From Hemerocallis citrina (taxonomy: Eukaryota; Streptophyta; Magnoliopsida; Asparagales; Asphodelaceae), in the NCBI GenBank assembly GCA_017893485.1, contig CM030362.1:259894255-259958254 (forward strand): a stretch of 64,000 nt of DNA, read 5' to 3'. The translations under genes and the position numbers were made by a program. The notes under the pieces were generated by a model. The model saw only the letters and a list, made by a program, of their open reading frames with translations, was not told where the DNA came from and ran no database searches. The number at the start of each line of letters is the position of its first letter. Positions within the stretch are counted from its first letter, which is position 1. Below, in pieces: positions 25,574-38,715 of this stretch.

Positions 25574-26110
25574 TTGAAGATTTTTTTTTTCGTTGTCATT
25601 CACGAAAGATTAGTTGGAATCATTTGCTTATATAAGTTTCATACTTCTTTATATACATGTTGCATTCATTATTTCTTTATTGGTTGGAGATTTTCATCCA
25701 TATGTCCCTAAACAATACATCGATGCATAGGTGTGAACTGGATTCAAAGGAAAGAAATAAATTTAAGGACAATTAGCGTTTTTTTGCAATTTAAAAGCCA
25801 AGTAAGTTAATGGGGTTTTGTTTTATGTGTGCTTGGTGATAGGTGTTACATCGGAGGAGAGAACTTTGGTTTTGCAAGGAATAGGCAAGGCATGTATAAC
25901 AACTTTGTTTTTTCAATAATTCTTCAGAACGAATTCAACAAATTGGGATTCAGTGGCTTGCTGGTGTCAAAGGCTAGTTGATAATTTTGTTTGATGTTGT
26001 TTGATTTGTTTATTTATTTATTTATTAATTTATTATTATTTTTTTTAAAACGAATGACGTAACGACATGCATACAGTGTATTTGTATGATACGATATGAT
26101 AGAACATGTG
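25574..26110. other. Unassigned AT-rich sequence
   Basis: No gene seen; includes a (TTTA)n-like stretch near 26005-26035. Confidence 0.6.
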
Positions 26111-26115
26111 AAAAT

Positions 26116-26395
26116 TGTTAGAGATAATGAGAGATTATAACAATAGAAATTAGGATTAATATCCTAAACTAAGGTGCTTTAGATATTTACTCTAGGTATC
26201 AAAATTGGAATACCTAGACTACTATCATAAGCCAGTATTTATAAGATAAATACTGGTTTGGGTACTGGGTTCTCAACCCACTCAACCCGCGTTCCGATAT
26301 CCATACAATTAGTACGTGTAACACACGTGTTACCCATAGAATAATATTACACATAATATTATTCATATAGTGAGAATATACCTATATATCCAACA
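26116..26395 (-). repeat. Copia 3' LTR (280 bp)
   Basis: Left LTR of the minus-strand element; carries the palindromic 'cgtgtaacacacgtgttac' block and 'tactggtttgggtactgggt'. Confidence 0.9.
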
Positions 26396-27613
26396 ATCTT
26401 CTCCTATATTCTCAATATATAGACGTACTGGATTATCTCATCAGTTCAACATGAAACTGACTGGCTGATAGCAGTCTTTAAATATAAGAAATGCATCACT
26501 CAATGTACAATTCATAAGGACTAAATCAATTATAAATCTGAATAGTTCAAAAAGACTAAACCAAAATAATTAAATAGTTCCCAAACCATATCACAACAGA
26601 ATAGTTTACAATGACTAAACCAACTGGAGTAATTTGTCATAGTTTCAAAATCAAAACAAAGCAATAAACTTCAAGAACAAAATAAGAGTTTTAAGCTCAA
26701 CGAACACAAGAGTCTTAAACTCAACAAAAGTTTACCAAGCAAATGACTAATTTATTCTCGAAAGAAATAAACTAAAACTCTATCATTGCACATTGCTTTA
26801 TGTTTACTCCTCCATTTTGAGCAAATCATTATTTTGAAATCTATGTTGACAGATTCAACTCCTCCATCTTTGCTAACTTATTGAAAAGAAGAATATCAGG
26901 CGACACATCTCTAAGAATTCCAACGAAGTTCACAAAGTATCTAGCTCCACAAAAGAACTTAGTACAATTCATAATTAGCTTAGCAAAAATAGAATGCAAG
27001 CATCACAATCAAGTTTCTTTAATTAAATAAAGAACATGAACTATTATAGTTTATACACAAGAACTATAATATGTTTCATATTGGAATGATAGAACAGTCA
27101 AATCAATTATGGTTAATTCTGAATCATCAAAATTGGAATGAAACAAGAATCCATAAAAGAGATATATCATCAAAATTGGAATGATATAACGACATTCTAA
27201 ATATCGGAAACACATCAACAAGTTATCATGTTTCGTATTGGAATAATATGATTATTCTAAGTAAATTCTCTAGATATATAATACCATCAAAATTTGAATG
27301 ACATTATATATTTGTGAAATTTATGTGGAATCATCAAAATTATCTAAAATATGTCAACTGCCTAAAATTGATGCTTAAGTTTGAACTTCTCTATGGCTCC
27401 AATTGGATTCTAAATTTCAAAACATTTAGGATGTTAAAGCTTTGACTCAATAGCTTTCAACTCCATTTCCCCCACAATTTTGATAATTAGATCACTTTCA
27501 AGTCTCTTAGCAAGAGCATTATCCATACTTATCGCAATTGCACTTTATCTGTGAGAAAGTTCAACTAGGATTCTTTCAGCCTTAATATACTCCTCTTGCT
27601 ATTATAAAGTGAG

Positions 27614-27799
27614 TTATGAGCTACAATATATTGTAGCTTGATAGTCACATAACAGAATTAGAGAGTTACTTAAACTTTTTAATGGATAACTAGCAACAAT
27701 TTCTTCAATCCACTCTGCCTTTTCTCCTGCAGAGGATAACACATAAAGGTCTGATTTCATGGATGATATCACAGTGCCTGTTTGCCTTTTAATTTTCAT
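27614..27799 (-). pseudogene. Copia RNase H fragment
   Basis: The minus-strand frame has SSMKSDLYVLSSAGEKAEWI and CDYQATI, matching the Copia RNase H block usually written as STMESEF...AEEAEW...CDSQAT. RNase H removes the RNA template after reverse transcription. The fragment is isolated by stops on both sides. Confidence 0.8.
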
Positions 27800-30700
27800 A
27801 ACTTTTCTGTTCCTCCTAGTGTAAACACATATCCATTAGTTATCGACTTTTACTAAATTCTGAGCATCATAATGCATCAGATCAGCCATTCATTCGAAGA
27901 ATGACTAGAGTAGCACAATGCAAACTCTTGAGTACCATTCAGGTATCTCATTAGCCTTTTAAGGGTACTCAAATGTGTATGGGATTATTAGTGAATCTGC
28001 ATATCATACCTACCTTAAAGGCTATGTCTATTCTAGTGCAGATCTTTGTATACATGAGACTTTCAATTTCTTTAGAATGATCTACCTATCTCATAGTTGC
28101 ACCATCATTAGGTGTCAACCTTTTATCATAATCATAAGGTGTTTCAAAATACACTTTCAGTTACTCTATCCCCACTTTTGAAACACATTTTGATTTAATG
28201 AGTTTGACTAAGAGTTATCTCTTGCCAACTGAAACTCACCCTTATACCTATGGTGTCCACAATACCTAGGTTTTTCATGTTGAATTCTTTGGATAGCACA
28301 ATTTTAACTTCATTTATAATAGAGAGGTTACTTCCAAGAACAGGCATGTCAACAGAATAAGTAAATAACAGCCACTATATTTGACACACCACAAAGTTAA
28401 AGGTACTGATCTGAATTACTTGATTCATATACTAGGCTCTTTTAGAAATTTGTCAAATTATTTATTTGTCGGCTATACATGTTTTAAGAATATACAATGA
28501 TTTTACTAAATTGTAAATCGTATTCACTAAACATATTAGTTCAAAAATTTTCAGTACAAAACTGTTCAGTACAAAACATCAAGTACAAAACTTTTAGTAC
28601 AAAACTGTTTAAATATCCTTTATGAATAACAAAGTTTTCAATAGATGTAAGGGTAAGATGAATACTTATTGTAGCAATATGACAAATATGTGAGTAGACA
28701 TCAAATAAATCTACCCCATTTTTCTTAGTCAATCTTTTAGCTACTAAAATGAATTAAAATTGCTACTGAACAATCAAATTAAGTTTCTCTTACAAAACCC
28801 TACTTACTTACTAAGTTTTAGCCCCTTTTGGCAGATCAACTAAATTAAAGTATTATTGTATGACACAAAATCATCTCATTGTCTACTAAAGACTCTTCTT
28901 AGCTCATTTGTCACTCAGGTTTTTAACTGTCAGTAAGGCTAGTTCTTGATTCCAATTGTGAATCATTGACCGTAGGACTAGATTATTTCATACATTTATC
29001 TTTGATGAATATATCCTCAAAGAACTCTGCAAGTCTAGATTTTTCTAACACAAATTAGATAGATCCATTATCTTTCAACAGAACTACATTCTGCACTTTC
29101 TAAACACACACAAATATTTTTTGTAGGTTCTACTTTAGGCCTTCTAGGGTCATGTACTCTAACAAATGTATCACAACACAAATTTTTACTTTAACAAAAA
29201 TATTTATGTTTTCATACCATGATTTACAAGGTGTATTCAATTTAGAGTGTAGTAATACATTAGAGATATGATTAACAATACAACACCACTCATAATTACA
29301 TAAGACAAACAACAGTCAATATTATAGAATTCAACATTTCACTAAGTGTTTGATTCTAACTTTTATCAATATTGTTTGAATGTTGTAAATCGAGTGCAGT
29401 AGAGATTATGCCATATGCAAACTTCTCTAAATCATTGAAATATATTCACTACCTCTATCAAATCCGAACTCTTGATTTTTAGCATTTAACTAGATTTTTA
29501 TAATTCATTAAGAATAACAAGTGCTTCATTCTTCATATATATGACAAACTTATATTAATCATCTGCAAAAGCGATTAAATACTTCTGACCAACAATTATC
29601 TTATATAATCATAAAGCTACTGAGATCACAAGTATCAGAATGTATTAATTCAAAAGGTTGTGAACTCCTAGAGACCATACAAAATAATTTTCTAGTGATC
29701 AAAATCTGAATTCAAACTTCATATTTGTCATATTTAATGAAGAGTCATTTAGCAGAGTTATGAGTTTTAACAAGAACAAACAATTTAATATATAGTTCTT
29801 AAATCCTAGCCAATTATGCTATGTTCAGGAACTATACACAATTAGAACTATTATTATTAATTGTCTCATTTGTTAAACTCAACTTATACATGCGATTGAC
29901 AATATATGCATATTATAAGAGTTAATACAAAATTACTCTACCACATTTCACAAAACTATTTGCTTTCTCTAGTGATTCTAACAATGTCCACTTGCTCAAA
30001 TACATTGAGCGAAGAGTTATTTCCTTTATTTGTTCTTCATCATCTTCATAACGCTAAATGAGATAATGACTAACATATTATAATTCAACTTTGCACACAC
30101 AATACAATGAACGAGAAATAACAAAACATAACTAACGGAGTCATATCGTACATTAAGAGATGCTCTCTCCTAAGTTACAGACATTTGTTATACATCTTAT
30201 ACAATTTTTATTTTTATTTTTAATTATTAGAGAAGCAAATATGTAATCTCATACAAACTGTAAACAATAGATTTGTCAAAATATCTATACACATCGTATG
30301 ATAAAATACTAACAATCCTAAACATGCTAGTTTTCAAAACGAGAATAACTATGATCTAAAACCTTCAATCATATGATCAAACGCACAAAACGTTAACACA
30401 TTCATCACATGAAAATACTAAGAAAGATTAGAGTAGATCATACTGACACTTCAAGTTAGAAGTATTTTCCAAATTCGATGGAGAAGCCTGCATAGTGCAG
30501 ACTTATCATACGGTGATGCAAATCTATCGTCTCTAATACACACAATTTGTAAGTAACTTTGAAGTTCCTACATTCATCAAATCGTTAAAGATTAACCAAT
30601 TAAACAAATTATTAGCACTATCTAATTCACAACAATTTAATTGGAGATTCAATTTTATAGTCAAAGCCTATAATTTATCAAAATAAATATTTGATCCATA

Positions 30701-31417
30701 GCACGTAGCCAAAGCAGTTATTCAGATTTGTATTTAATTAAACAATGCTTAATACGGTTTTGAACTTTAGCAATTAGCAACAAAATTCAAATAAATAATT
30801 AAATAACAATTTAAATTGGGTGAAGAACTTATCTTTAATTCAGATCTGATCTAGTCCTAACATATTTGGATCTAGTCTAAACAATATTCTCACTGCCCAC
30901 ACTATTTCCAACAACTACATCCACGTCTCTTATTGTGTTTTCACTTTCAAACTGTTAAATTCAGAATTATCAAATATTCCTAGTTACGGAATCTTTTACA
31001 CACGATTAAGTTTTTCCATTCTTAAGGAATAAACAGTAAATTCCAAAATCTAGAGGGTTTATTCTGAATAATTACTACTAACATTATTACAGTAAAATGA
31101 AGGATTTTTCTGTAAAACTTCATAATAAACAATAATACAGAAAATTAAATTAAATACAGCAACACAAATCTTAAAGTTTAGAGTGGACCGTATTTTGATA
31201 AGATCAAGTGGTAGTAATGGGTTGGATCTGAATAGGAATATTACTGCAGCAAATCTCATACTCCATCCAAAACACCAAACACCAACACTTATTCCCAAAA
31301 ATGAGGCTTTAGCTTTACTGTGGGTGTGACGACGACGAGATCCCGACGAACGGTGATTTCGATGACTACGACGATCTCTCTCTTAATCTCAAAATTAATA
31401 AGAGAATATCTCAAGAT

Positions 31418-31688
31418 TGTTAGAGATTATGAGAGATTATAACAATAGAAATTAGGGTTAATATCCTAGACTAAGGTGCTTGAGATATTTACCCTAGATA
31501 TCAAAATTAGAATACCTAGACTACTATCACAAGCCAGTATTTATAAGATAAATACTGGTTTGGGTACTGGGTTCTCAACCCGCGCTCCGATATCCATACA
31601 ATTAGTACGTGTAACACACGTGTTATCCATAGAATAATATTACACATAATATTATTCATATGCTGAGAATTTACCTATATATCTAACA
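31418..31688 (-). repeat. Copia 5' LTR (271 bp)
   Basis: Right LTR of the minus-strand element, colinear with 26116-26395 and, in reverse complement, with 36245-36515. Confidence 0.9.
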
Positions 31689-31713
31689 AAAATCACATCA
31701 AATGCATCATAGA

Positions 31714-31715
<2 letters not shown>

Positions 31716-31754
<39 letters not shown>
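31716..31754. repeat. Poly-G tract (39 G)
   Basis: An uninterrupted run of 39 G just outside the Copia TSD. The true length is likely uncertain. Confidence 0.9.
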
Positions 31755-31755
<1 letters not shown>

Positions 31756-32590
31756 TCACATTGTTAGATGTACATTATGATACTAAAGAAGTTTCGTTTT
31801 GGATGGAATTTCTATTTGACCTTGATCACTTTTGATTGGATTTGACATCCGTTGTTTTGTTTCATTTGGGCTTTTTTCAATGTTCTCTTCTTAACGCCAT
31901 GGTGCTTAAATCAGCCTTACAAGTTTAAATAGTTATTTTAAATGATCTGATATTGAATGATATGGGTGCTTCACATGCTTCAAACATATCAACATGGTGC
32001 ATGGTAATAAAAGGAGACTTGCAATTTTTTGATTTGTTATGCATTATTCTGATGCTACACATAGTATCAAACACACTTATAGATTGACAACGTACTGGTG
32101 TTAAAATAATTGAACATGGAACTTGATCTTTGACCTTGTTGCTTATAAGCAATCATAAAATAATTATTATTATTTTGGACAAAATTAATTATACTTACAG
32201 TGTTTCCTTCAAAAGCTTCATTATGATTTTTTTTTATTTTTATAAGCAATATGAGGTTTAAAAGCTTCATGTTGATGATTTTACATGCTGGCTAACTAAA
32301 AGATACACATGCCATTTTTTTCATCTTGATTTGATTCCCAACAACTTAATTTTGAACTGTAAACGTGATAGGCACCAAATAAGAGACATGTTGCATATAT
32401 ATCACTTTATGCCCTTCTTTCATTGATATATTTATGAACGTCATACTACTTTCCAACAACACACCCATGTAAAAATAAAAACCTAGTCCAGTTACTTTAA
32501 TCCTTTCAAAAATAGCATGCGATACATGAACTTTTTCATATCATATCTTCTTTCAAATTGCAACCACAATACCTATAATTTTTCCCATCC
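31755..32590. other. Unassigned AT-rich sequence
   Basis: No gene recognised. Part of it may belong to the Helitron whose 3' end is at 32631. Confidence 0.5.
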
Positions 32591-32591
32591 T

Positions 32592-32631
32592 CTCCCCCGC
32601 TCATTGCGCGGGGTCCCTTGCTACTTGCTAG
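32592..32631 (+). mobile_element. Helitron-like 3' terminus
   Basis: A GC hairpin (CCCCGCTCATTGCGCGGGG) about 18 bases before CTAG, followed by T, is the signature of a plant Helitron 3' end. The 5' TC end was not located; candidate starts lie in the AT-rich stretch upstream. Confidence 0.6.
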
Positions 32632-32701
32632 TATCAGTCAACTAATCTTGGATCCCAGGATAACCATTATTTCACACAAATCTATCATTCAGTTATCAAA
32701 A

Positions 32702-32728
32702 CTCTCTCTCTCTCTCTCACACACACAC
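32702..32728. repeat. (CT)n(CA)n microsatellite
   Basis: A compound dinucleotide repeat, followed by two 'ttgccgg' motifs. Confidence 0.9.
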
Positions 32729-34354
32729 ATTACCGGAATTTGCCGGTTCACACACACAACACTAAATGTTGCCGGAATTGCCAGTTATGCAGTTCTTGAA
32801 GTATGAAGATAATTATTGTACTGCAGCAGTCACACTTCTTTAATAGAAGACATACTTAAAAGGATCATGAGAAGCCTACACATCTTCTTGTGTGCGTAGA
32901 ACCAAAGTAGTATGAAATTAGTAGCATATAGTTCATTTCAGTAAGAACCTTCTATTTCGGATCATAGTTGAGTAAGGCCATCTCCAACCCACTCCATTTT
33001 AGAGTGGGAAAGTGGATTTAGAGTTGGATTTCATCTCCAACCCAACGCCCTTCTTCACTCCATTTCTTCACTCCAAAATGGAGTGGATAGAGTGGGATGA
33101 ACAGTGGCATGTCATATTTGGCGTGCTAGTTCATCCGACGCCATTCACCTTTTTTTCTTTTCTATATGGCATGCTGGTTCTCCGACGCCATTCACTTTTT
33201 TTTCTTTTTTTTAACACCCTCACCCACCACACACAAGTTTAGAAGTTTTTCTTTTGGGCCAATTGTATAGTTCCTAACACAATTACTTAATTTCTACTAC
33301 CAAAAATTAAAAATTATTTTAATTGGGTTCTATATATTAATTATTATTGGAATTTTTTCCCAAACTGCCCACTTTTTGAAAGTTTTCCCCCAAACTGCCC
33401 TACTTTTTTTTTAAAATTTCCAAATCATCCCACTCGGTCTTTGAAAGACCGAGTTTAGTTAAAACTAACTAACTCGGTTTTTCAAAGACCGAGTGTTGGT
33501 CTTAGATTTTTCAAATTCTAACACCCGGTCTTTGAAAAACCGTATTATTTTAACTGATCATTTTGGTAAATACTTTCGAAAGTGGGTCAGTTTGGTAAAT
33601 ACTTTCAAAAGGTGGGTCATTTTGGTAACAAATTCCACAATTGGAGGGTGGCGGTGCCCTATCAAGCCAGAGAAGGAAGGGGATATCCTTTTAGCTTTTC
33701 CCTTGATTTAATACCGAATGGAGATAATAAATAAACACACAAGTTAGTCTTCCCACAAAAGCTATCATAATCAAGATTTGTTAGTACTAATAAATCTAAC
33801 TACACTACATAATGTCTAATATTCTAATTTGGATTTTACATCAGTCACTAATAATTAAGATTCTTGTATTTCATATTTTTCCTTCTATAATTCATTTCTT
33901 GCATATGAAAACATCTCCGTTCTCATTCATTCTTGTTTATTTTGTTCATTTTTTCGCTATTTAGAATAAATATCTTTTACTTTTTAAGCTGAGTTATGCG
34001 ATGGAGGAAATTGTCCAGCTTCTAGATAGTACATATGTTGCATGCGTCTCTTCATTTCATATACAAACTTTAAGTAATAATATATTTTGAATATATTGGG
34101 GAAATCGCCTGTGTATATATATACTAGTATAATGTACTTGAGATACACGTCTAAAAAGTAAAATTATCAAATTAAATGAATATATATTGAAAAAAAAAAA
34201 TTAGTTTATATTTGAATGTTTTGATTTGGGATACACGTGCGGTGTACAATTATATTTGTTGGATATAGTTTGGACGTGTATTATACGTGTTTATATAGTT
34301 ACAAAGTTAGGATTTGTTTGTTACAAACCCCAACTCTCCCATTAAAATAGTATG

Positions 34355-34359
<5 letters not shown>

Positions 34360-34422
<63 letters not shown>
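34360..34422. repeat. (AT)n microsatellite
   Basis: More than 30 TA units. The long Ile/Tyr frames across it are repeat artefacts. Confidence 0.95.
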
Positions 34423-34427
<5 letters not shown>

Positions 34428-34560
34428 CCGGCCCCACCCTTGAGGCTGGTGAGGCGGCCGCCTCACGCCCCCGCCATTTTTGAGATTTTAGGGGTCCCCA
34501 AATTTGTAATTTCTTTGAAAATATAGACACGTATTTTGCGCCTAAAAAAATACTGCTTTT
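34423..34560. mobile_element. hAT terminal fragment
   Basis: TAGGGCCGGCCCCACC followed by 'gaggcggccgcctcacg' and 'attttaggggtcccca' resembles, in inverted sense, the right end of the hAT remnant at 18130-18200 ('aggggtctggggcggtcgcc'). No opposite end was found before 35139, so this is a broken or one-ended copy placed directly on the (AT)n tract. Confidence 0.55.
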
Positions 34561-35529
34561 AGGGGTCTAAAAATAATTATTTGAACCTTTAATTTTTTTT
34601 ATAAAAAAAATTTGGGTTTAAGCTCGAAGACTTGAATTGAATTTGGGACTTTAAATTTGGGTAATTTAAAACAAATTTATATATTTTGCATATTTTGCTT
34701 CCAACAATGTGTAAAATTTTTGTATAAATATATGTTGGTTTTGTTGTTTTTTTTTTGTTTTTGTTTTTGTTTTATTTTGTTTTTGTATACATTTTTAAGT
34801 TACATTTTTTTTGGGTGGATAAAATGAAAGTCAATCGGACAAATATACAAGCCTTTCATCTTTCTAATCTAGTAAAAAATATGCCTCATTTAACATCTTT
34901 GTAACCCACCTATTTAGACAAATTGTAAATAGAACAATTACACATTGTTTTCTAATTCATGTATATACACACCTTTTTATATTTTAAATTTCTTACCATT
35001 TTTAGGTATGGGAAAGAAAATCTCTTAAAGCCCTCTATATGATTTCCTACAACAGGAAAAATAGTCTAAATTATTGATGGGGATGAGGAGCATATTTAAA
35101 ATTCAAGAAGATCATACAAAAATATGTATCTTAAAGGAACTTATTACCAAAATGACCCACTTTTTGAAAGTATTTACCAGACTGGCCTTTTTTCGAAAGT
35201 ATTTATTAAAATGACACACTCGGTCTTTGAAAGACCGAATTTAGTTAAAAATAACTCGGTTTTTCAAAGAACGAGTGTTAGAATTCGAAAAATCCAAGAA
35301 AAACCGAGTTAGTTAAAACTAACTCGGTTTTTCAAAGACCGAGTGGGATGATTTGGGAATTAAAAAAAAATAGGGCAGTTTGGGAAAAACTTTCAAAAAG
35401 TGGGGCAGCTTGGGAAAAAATTCTTATTATTGAAGCTTGTTAATTTTATATTGAGTACAATTAATATTTAAAAATAGTACAAAATATCAATTACAATATA
35501 TAAAAACATCGAATTTTAATAAAATATAA

Positions 35530-35974
35530 TCTATATAATAAAACACAAAGAAAGCTATCAAGTGGCTCTCCTTCAATCCTTTCAAAAATCAAAGGTCTAG
35601 ATCTAACCTCACAAAACATATTTTTCCCCCAAAAAGTTTCCTCCAAAAGTTTCCCCCAAAACTCAAATTCAAATCCCCACTCAAAACAATTCCTATATTT
35701 ATTTAATTATTATTTTTTTCTCTCTCCCTCCCTCTTCAATTCAAAAAATTAAGAAAATAAAAATTTTTAAAATTTTTAAAAATTAAAAAACTAAAAAAAT
35801 TAAAATTTTAAAAACTTAAAAAATGATTCAAAAAAAAAATCATATAATATGTTTTTTTGCTCTATATTTACTACTTCAATTAATTTGCTGGACCTCCAAA
35901 ACTATTTTATATGATCACATAAGGTGTACCGTTTCGAAGACGTGCCGTAGGCACGTGTCAACGGGCAAACCTAG
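35530..35974 (+). mobile_element. Non-autonomous Helitron (445 bp)
   Basis: It starts TCTATATAATAAAACAC after an A and ends CTAG before a T, the classic A|TC...CTAG|T insertion. A 3' hairpin CGTGCC-GTA-GGCACG (35941-35955) sits about 16 bases before the end. No Rep/helicase coding is present, so it would depend on an autonomous partner. Confidence 0.8.
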
Positions 35975-36244
35975 TTTATTAATAAAATAAAATTTATTCA
36001 TCTGATATTTTTTATTCTCCTTGTTTAATAATGAGGCATATTATTATATCAATATGTAAAAGAAATTTGTATATGGCCAATTGGTGAATAGATAAATAGT
36101 GGAAAATTGTAAAAGAAATTATATAAAAAGTAGATTAAAAAAGAATATGCAAAGAATATTCATTTTTGAAGTTAGAAATGGAGTTATGGATTGGAGATGA
36201 AGTTACTGTTTGATATGACAGTTGCACCATTTTAGAGTAAAAGT

Positions 36245-36515
36245 TGTTGGATATATAGGTATATTCTCAATATAATAGAATATTATTGTGTATAATGTTC
36301 TATGGGGCAACACATCCTTTGCACGTGTTATCTGTTTAATTGTTGGACCGGGTTGAGTAGGCATAAGGCCCAGTACCCTAAACCTAGTTTATCTCATATA
36401 AAAGCTGGTCTAGAGGTAGTGCTCTGTGATATTCCAGTACTGATAAGCAGAGTATAATATCTTAAGCGGCTATGAGATATAAACACTAACCCTAATTACT
36501 CATATTAGTCTAACA
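36245..36515 (+). repeat. Copia 5' LTR (271 bp)
   Basis: Contains 'catataaaagctgg', a likely TATA box with the transcription start downstream. Confidence 0.9.
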
Positions 36516-38499
36516 ATCTTAAGATATTACAATTTTAATTTTGAGATTAGAGAGAAGAGATTCACCTGAATCCGATGCCGTCGCCGTGCACCGCCGCTTC
36601 CGTCATCGCCATCGTGGTTGACGAGAGATCCGGTTGCAAGATTCACAGGCGACCTCGTCTTCCTTTTGCGTTTGTGGTTGGGTCTATGTGTCAGCCAAGT
36701 CGCCGGATCTGGTCCCTCGCCTCCTCGACCAGTCGCAGCTCTCGTCGACCCGTTGATCATTGCTCTTGTCGCTGACGCCGCCACACACTGCCGCAGTCGC
36801 GAGTGCCTCAGTTGCGGCCGCCTCTATCGCGAGCGCCGCAGTCGGGTCCTCCACAGTTGCGAGCACTACCGTCGTGAGCGCCACCGTTGTGAACTAGTTA
36901 AATGCTAAAAGTCAAGGGTTCAGAGTTGATGGAGGTGGTGAATATGCTTAATAATTTTAGAGTAATTTGCATTTGGCATAATCTCTAGTGCACTATATTT
37001 ACCATTGTAAAACAGTATTGATAAAGTTAGAATCAAACACTCAGTGAAATGTTGAATTCTATGTTATTGACTGTTAGTTTGACTTTGAGTAATTATGAGT
37101 AATGTTACATTATCAATCATATTTCTAATTTGTTACCACACTCTAAGTTATTTACACTTTGTAGATTAACGGTATAAAAGTACAAATAATTTTGTCAAAG
37201 TGGAAAATGTGGTATGATACATTTGTTAAAGTATATGATCCCAGAAGGCCTAAAGTATGACCTATAACAAATATTTGTGTATATCTAGAAAGTGCAGAAT
37301 GTGGTTCTATGGACAGTTTTGGATCTATCTAATTTGGTTTAGTAGAATCTGGACTTGCAAAGTTTTTTTGACGATGTGTTCATCAAAGACAAATCTATTA
37401 AATTATCAGTCCTACTATCACGGTCAATGATTCACAGTTTGAATCAAGAACCAGTCTCACTGACACTTAAACTTGAATGACAAATGAGCTAATAAGAGTC
37501 TTTAGTAGACAATGTGATGATTTTGTGTCATACAATAATACTTTAATTTATTGATCTGCCGAAAGGGGCTAAAACTATAGTAAGTAAGTAGGGTTTTGTA
37601 GAAAAAAATTAATTTTGATTGTTCAGTAGCAACTTTAATGCTTTTTAGTAGCTAACAGATTGACTGAGAAAAAATGGGGTAGATTTATTTGATGTCTACT
37701 CACATGTTTGTCCTATTGCTACAATAAGTATTCTTCTTACCCTTACATCTATTGAAAATTTTGTCATTCATAAAAGATATTTAAAAGTTTTGTACTTGAT
37801 ATTTTGTACTGAACAGTTTTCTACTGGAAAGTCTTGACCTAATATGTTTAATGAACAAGATTTACAATTTAGTAAAATCATCGTATGCTTTAAAACATGT
37901 AATATAGATATCGTATAAATAATTTGACAAATTTCTCAAAGAGCCTAGTATATAATTAAGTAATTCAGATCAGTGCCTTTAACTTTGTGGTGTGTCAAAT
38001 ATAATGGCTATTATTTACTTGGTTTTATTGACATACTTGTTGATTGGAAGTGACATCTCTATTATAAATGGAGTTAAATTGTGTTATCCAAATAAATTTA
38101 GCATGAAACACCTAAGTGTTGTGGTCACCATATTATATATAAGGGTGAGTTTTGGTTGTCAAGGGATAACCCTTAGTCAAACTCGATAAATCAATAATGT
38201 GTTTCAAAAGTGGGGATATAGTGATTGAAAGTGTATTTTGAAATACCTTATGATTATAATAAAAAGATTAACACCTAATGATGGTGCAACAATGAGACAT
38301 GTTGAAAGTCTCATGTATACAAAGATCTGCACTAAAAAAAAGACATAGCCTTTGAGGTAGGTATGATCTGCAGACTCACTAATAATCCCATACACATTTG
38401 AGTAACCTTAAGAGGCTAATGAGATACCTGAGTGGTACTGAAGAGTTTGCTTTGTGCTACTCAAAGTTTAGTGAAAGTCGACAACTAGTGGATATGTAT

Positions 38500-38715
38500 T
38501 CACACTAGGAGGAGCAGAAAAAAAATTATGGAGATTAATTGGCAAACAAGCGTTGCATTCTCATCCAAGAAATCAGACCTCTATGTGTTATCCTCTGCAG
38601 GGAAAGAGGCTGAGTGGATTGAATGACTTATTGCTAATCATCCATTTGAGAAGTTTAATGTAAATTCTCTAATTCTGTTATGCGACTATCAAGCTACAAT
38701 GCACAGTTCATAATT
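38500..38715 (+). pseudogene. Copia RNase H remnant
   Basis: Across frameshifts one can read KKSDLYVLSSAGKEAEWIE and LLCDYQATMHSS, the counterpart of the minus-strand fragment at 27614-27799. Stops and shifts make it non-functional. Confidence 0.7.

Larger units (their letters stand above)
26116..31688 (-). mobile_element. Degenerate Copia retrotransposon, TSD AAAAT
   Basis: LTRs at 26116-26395 and 31418-31688 (TGTTAGAG...CCAACA on the plus strand) are flanked by exact AAAAT copies (26111-26115, 31689-31693). A polypurine tract next to the left LTR (minus strand 'ataggaga-agat') and RNase H in minus orientation set the direction. The 5-kb interior is riddled with stops; RNase H is the only domain I can name. 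Its LTR and pol-end sequence match the plus-strand element at 36245-40155, so the two are one family. Confidence 0.88.
33350..35423. mobile_element. Mutator-like element with about 280-bp TIRs, TSD TTATTATTG
   Basis: Left terminus GAATTTTTTCCCAAACTGCC and its inverted copy at the right extend into TIRs of about 280 bp (33350-33631 and 35140-35423), with exact 9-bp TSDs (33341-33349, 35424-35432). Long TIRs plus a 9-bp TSD are diagnostic of the Mutator superfamily. No transposase is present, so it is non-autonomous. The TIRs contain repeated palindromes of the form CGGTCTTTGAAAGACCG. An (AT)n tract and a piece of hAT terminus lie inside. Confidence 0.88.

Noticed and set aside
31716..31754. 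Functional G-quadruplex element
   Set aside because: An uninterrupted 39-base homopolymer is more likely slippage or a length-call artefact; nothing nearby suggests a role.
34314..34530. Tyr/Ile-repeat ORFs on both strands
   Set aside because: Direct translation of the (AT)n tract.
36527..36908. Several overlapping Ala/Arg-rich ORFs
   Set aside because: All frames are open on both strands because of GC-rich composition; the region is Copia interior.
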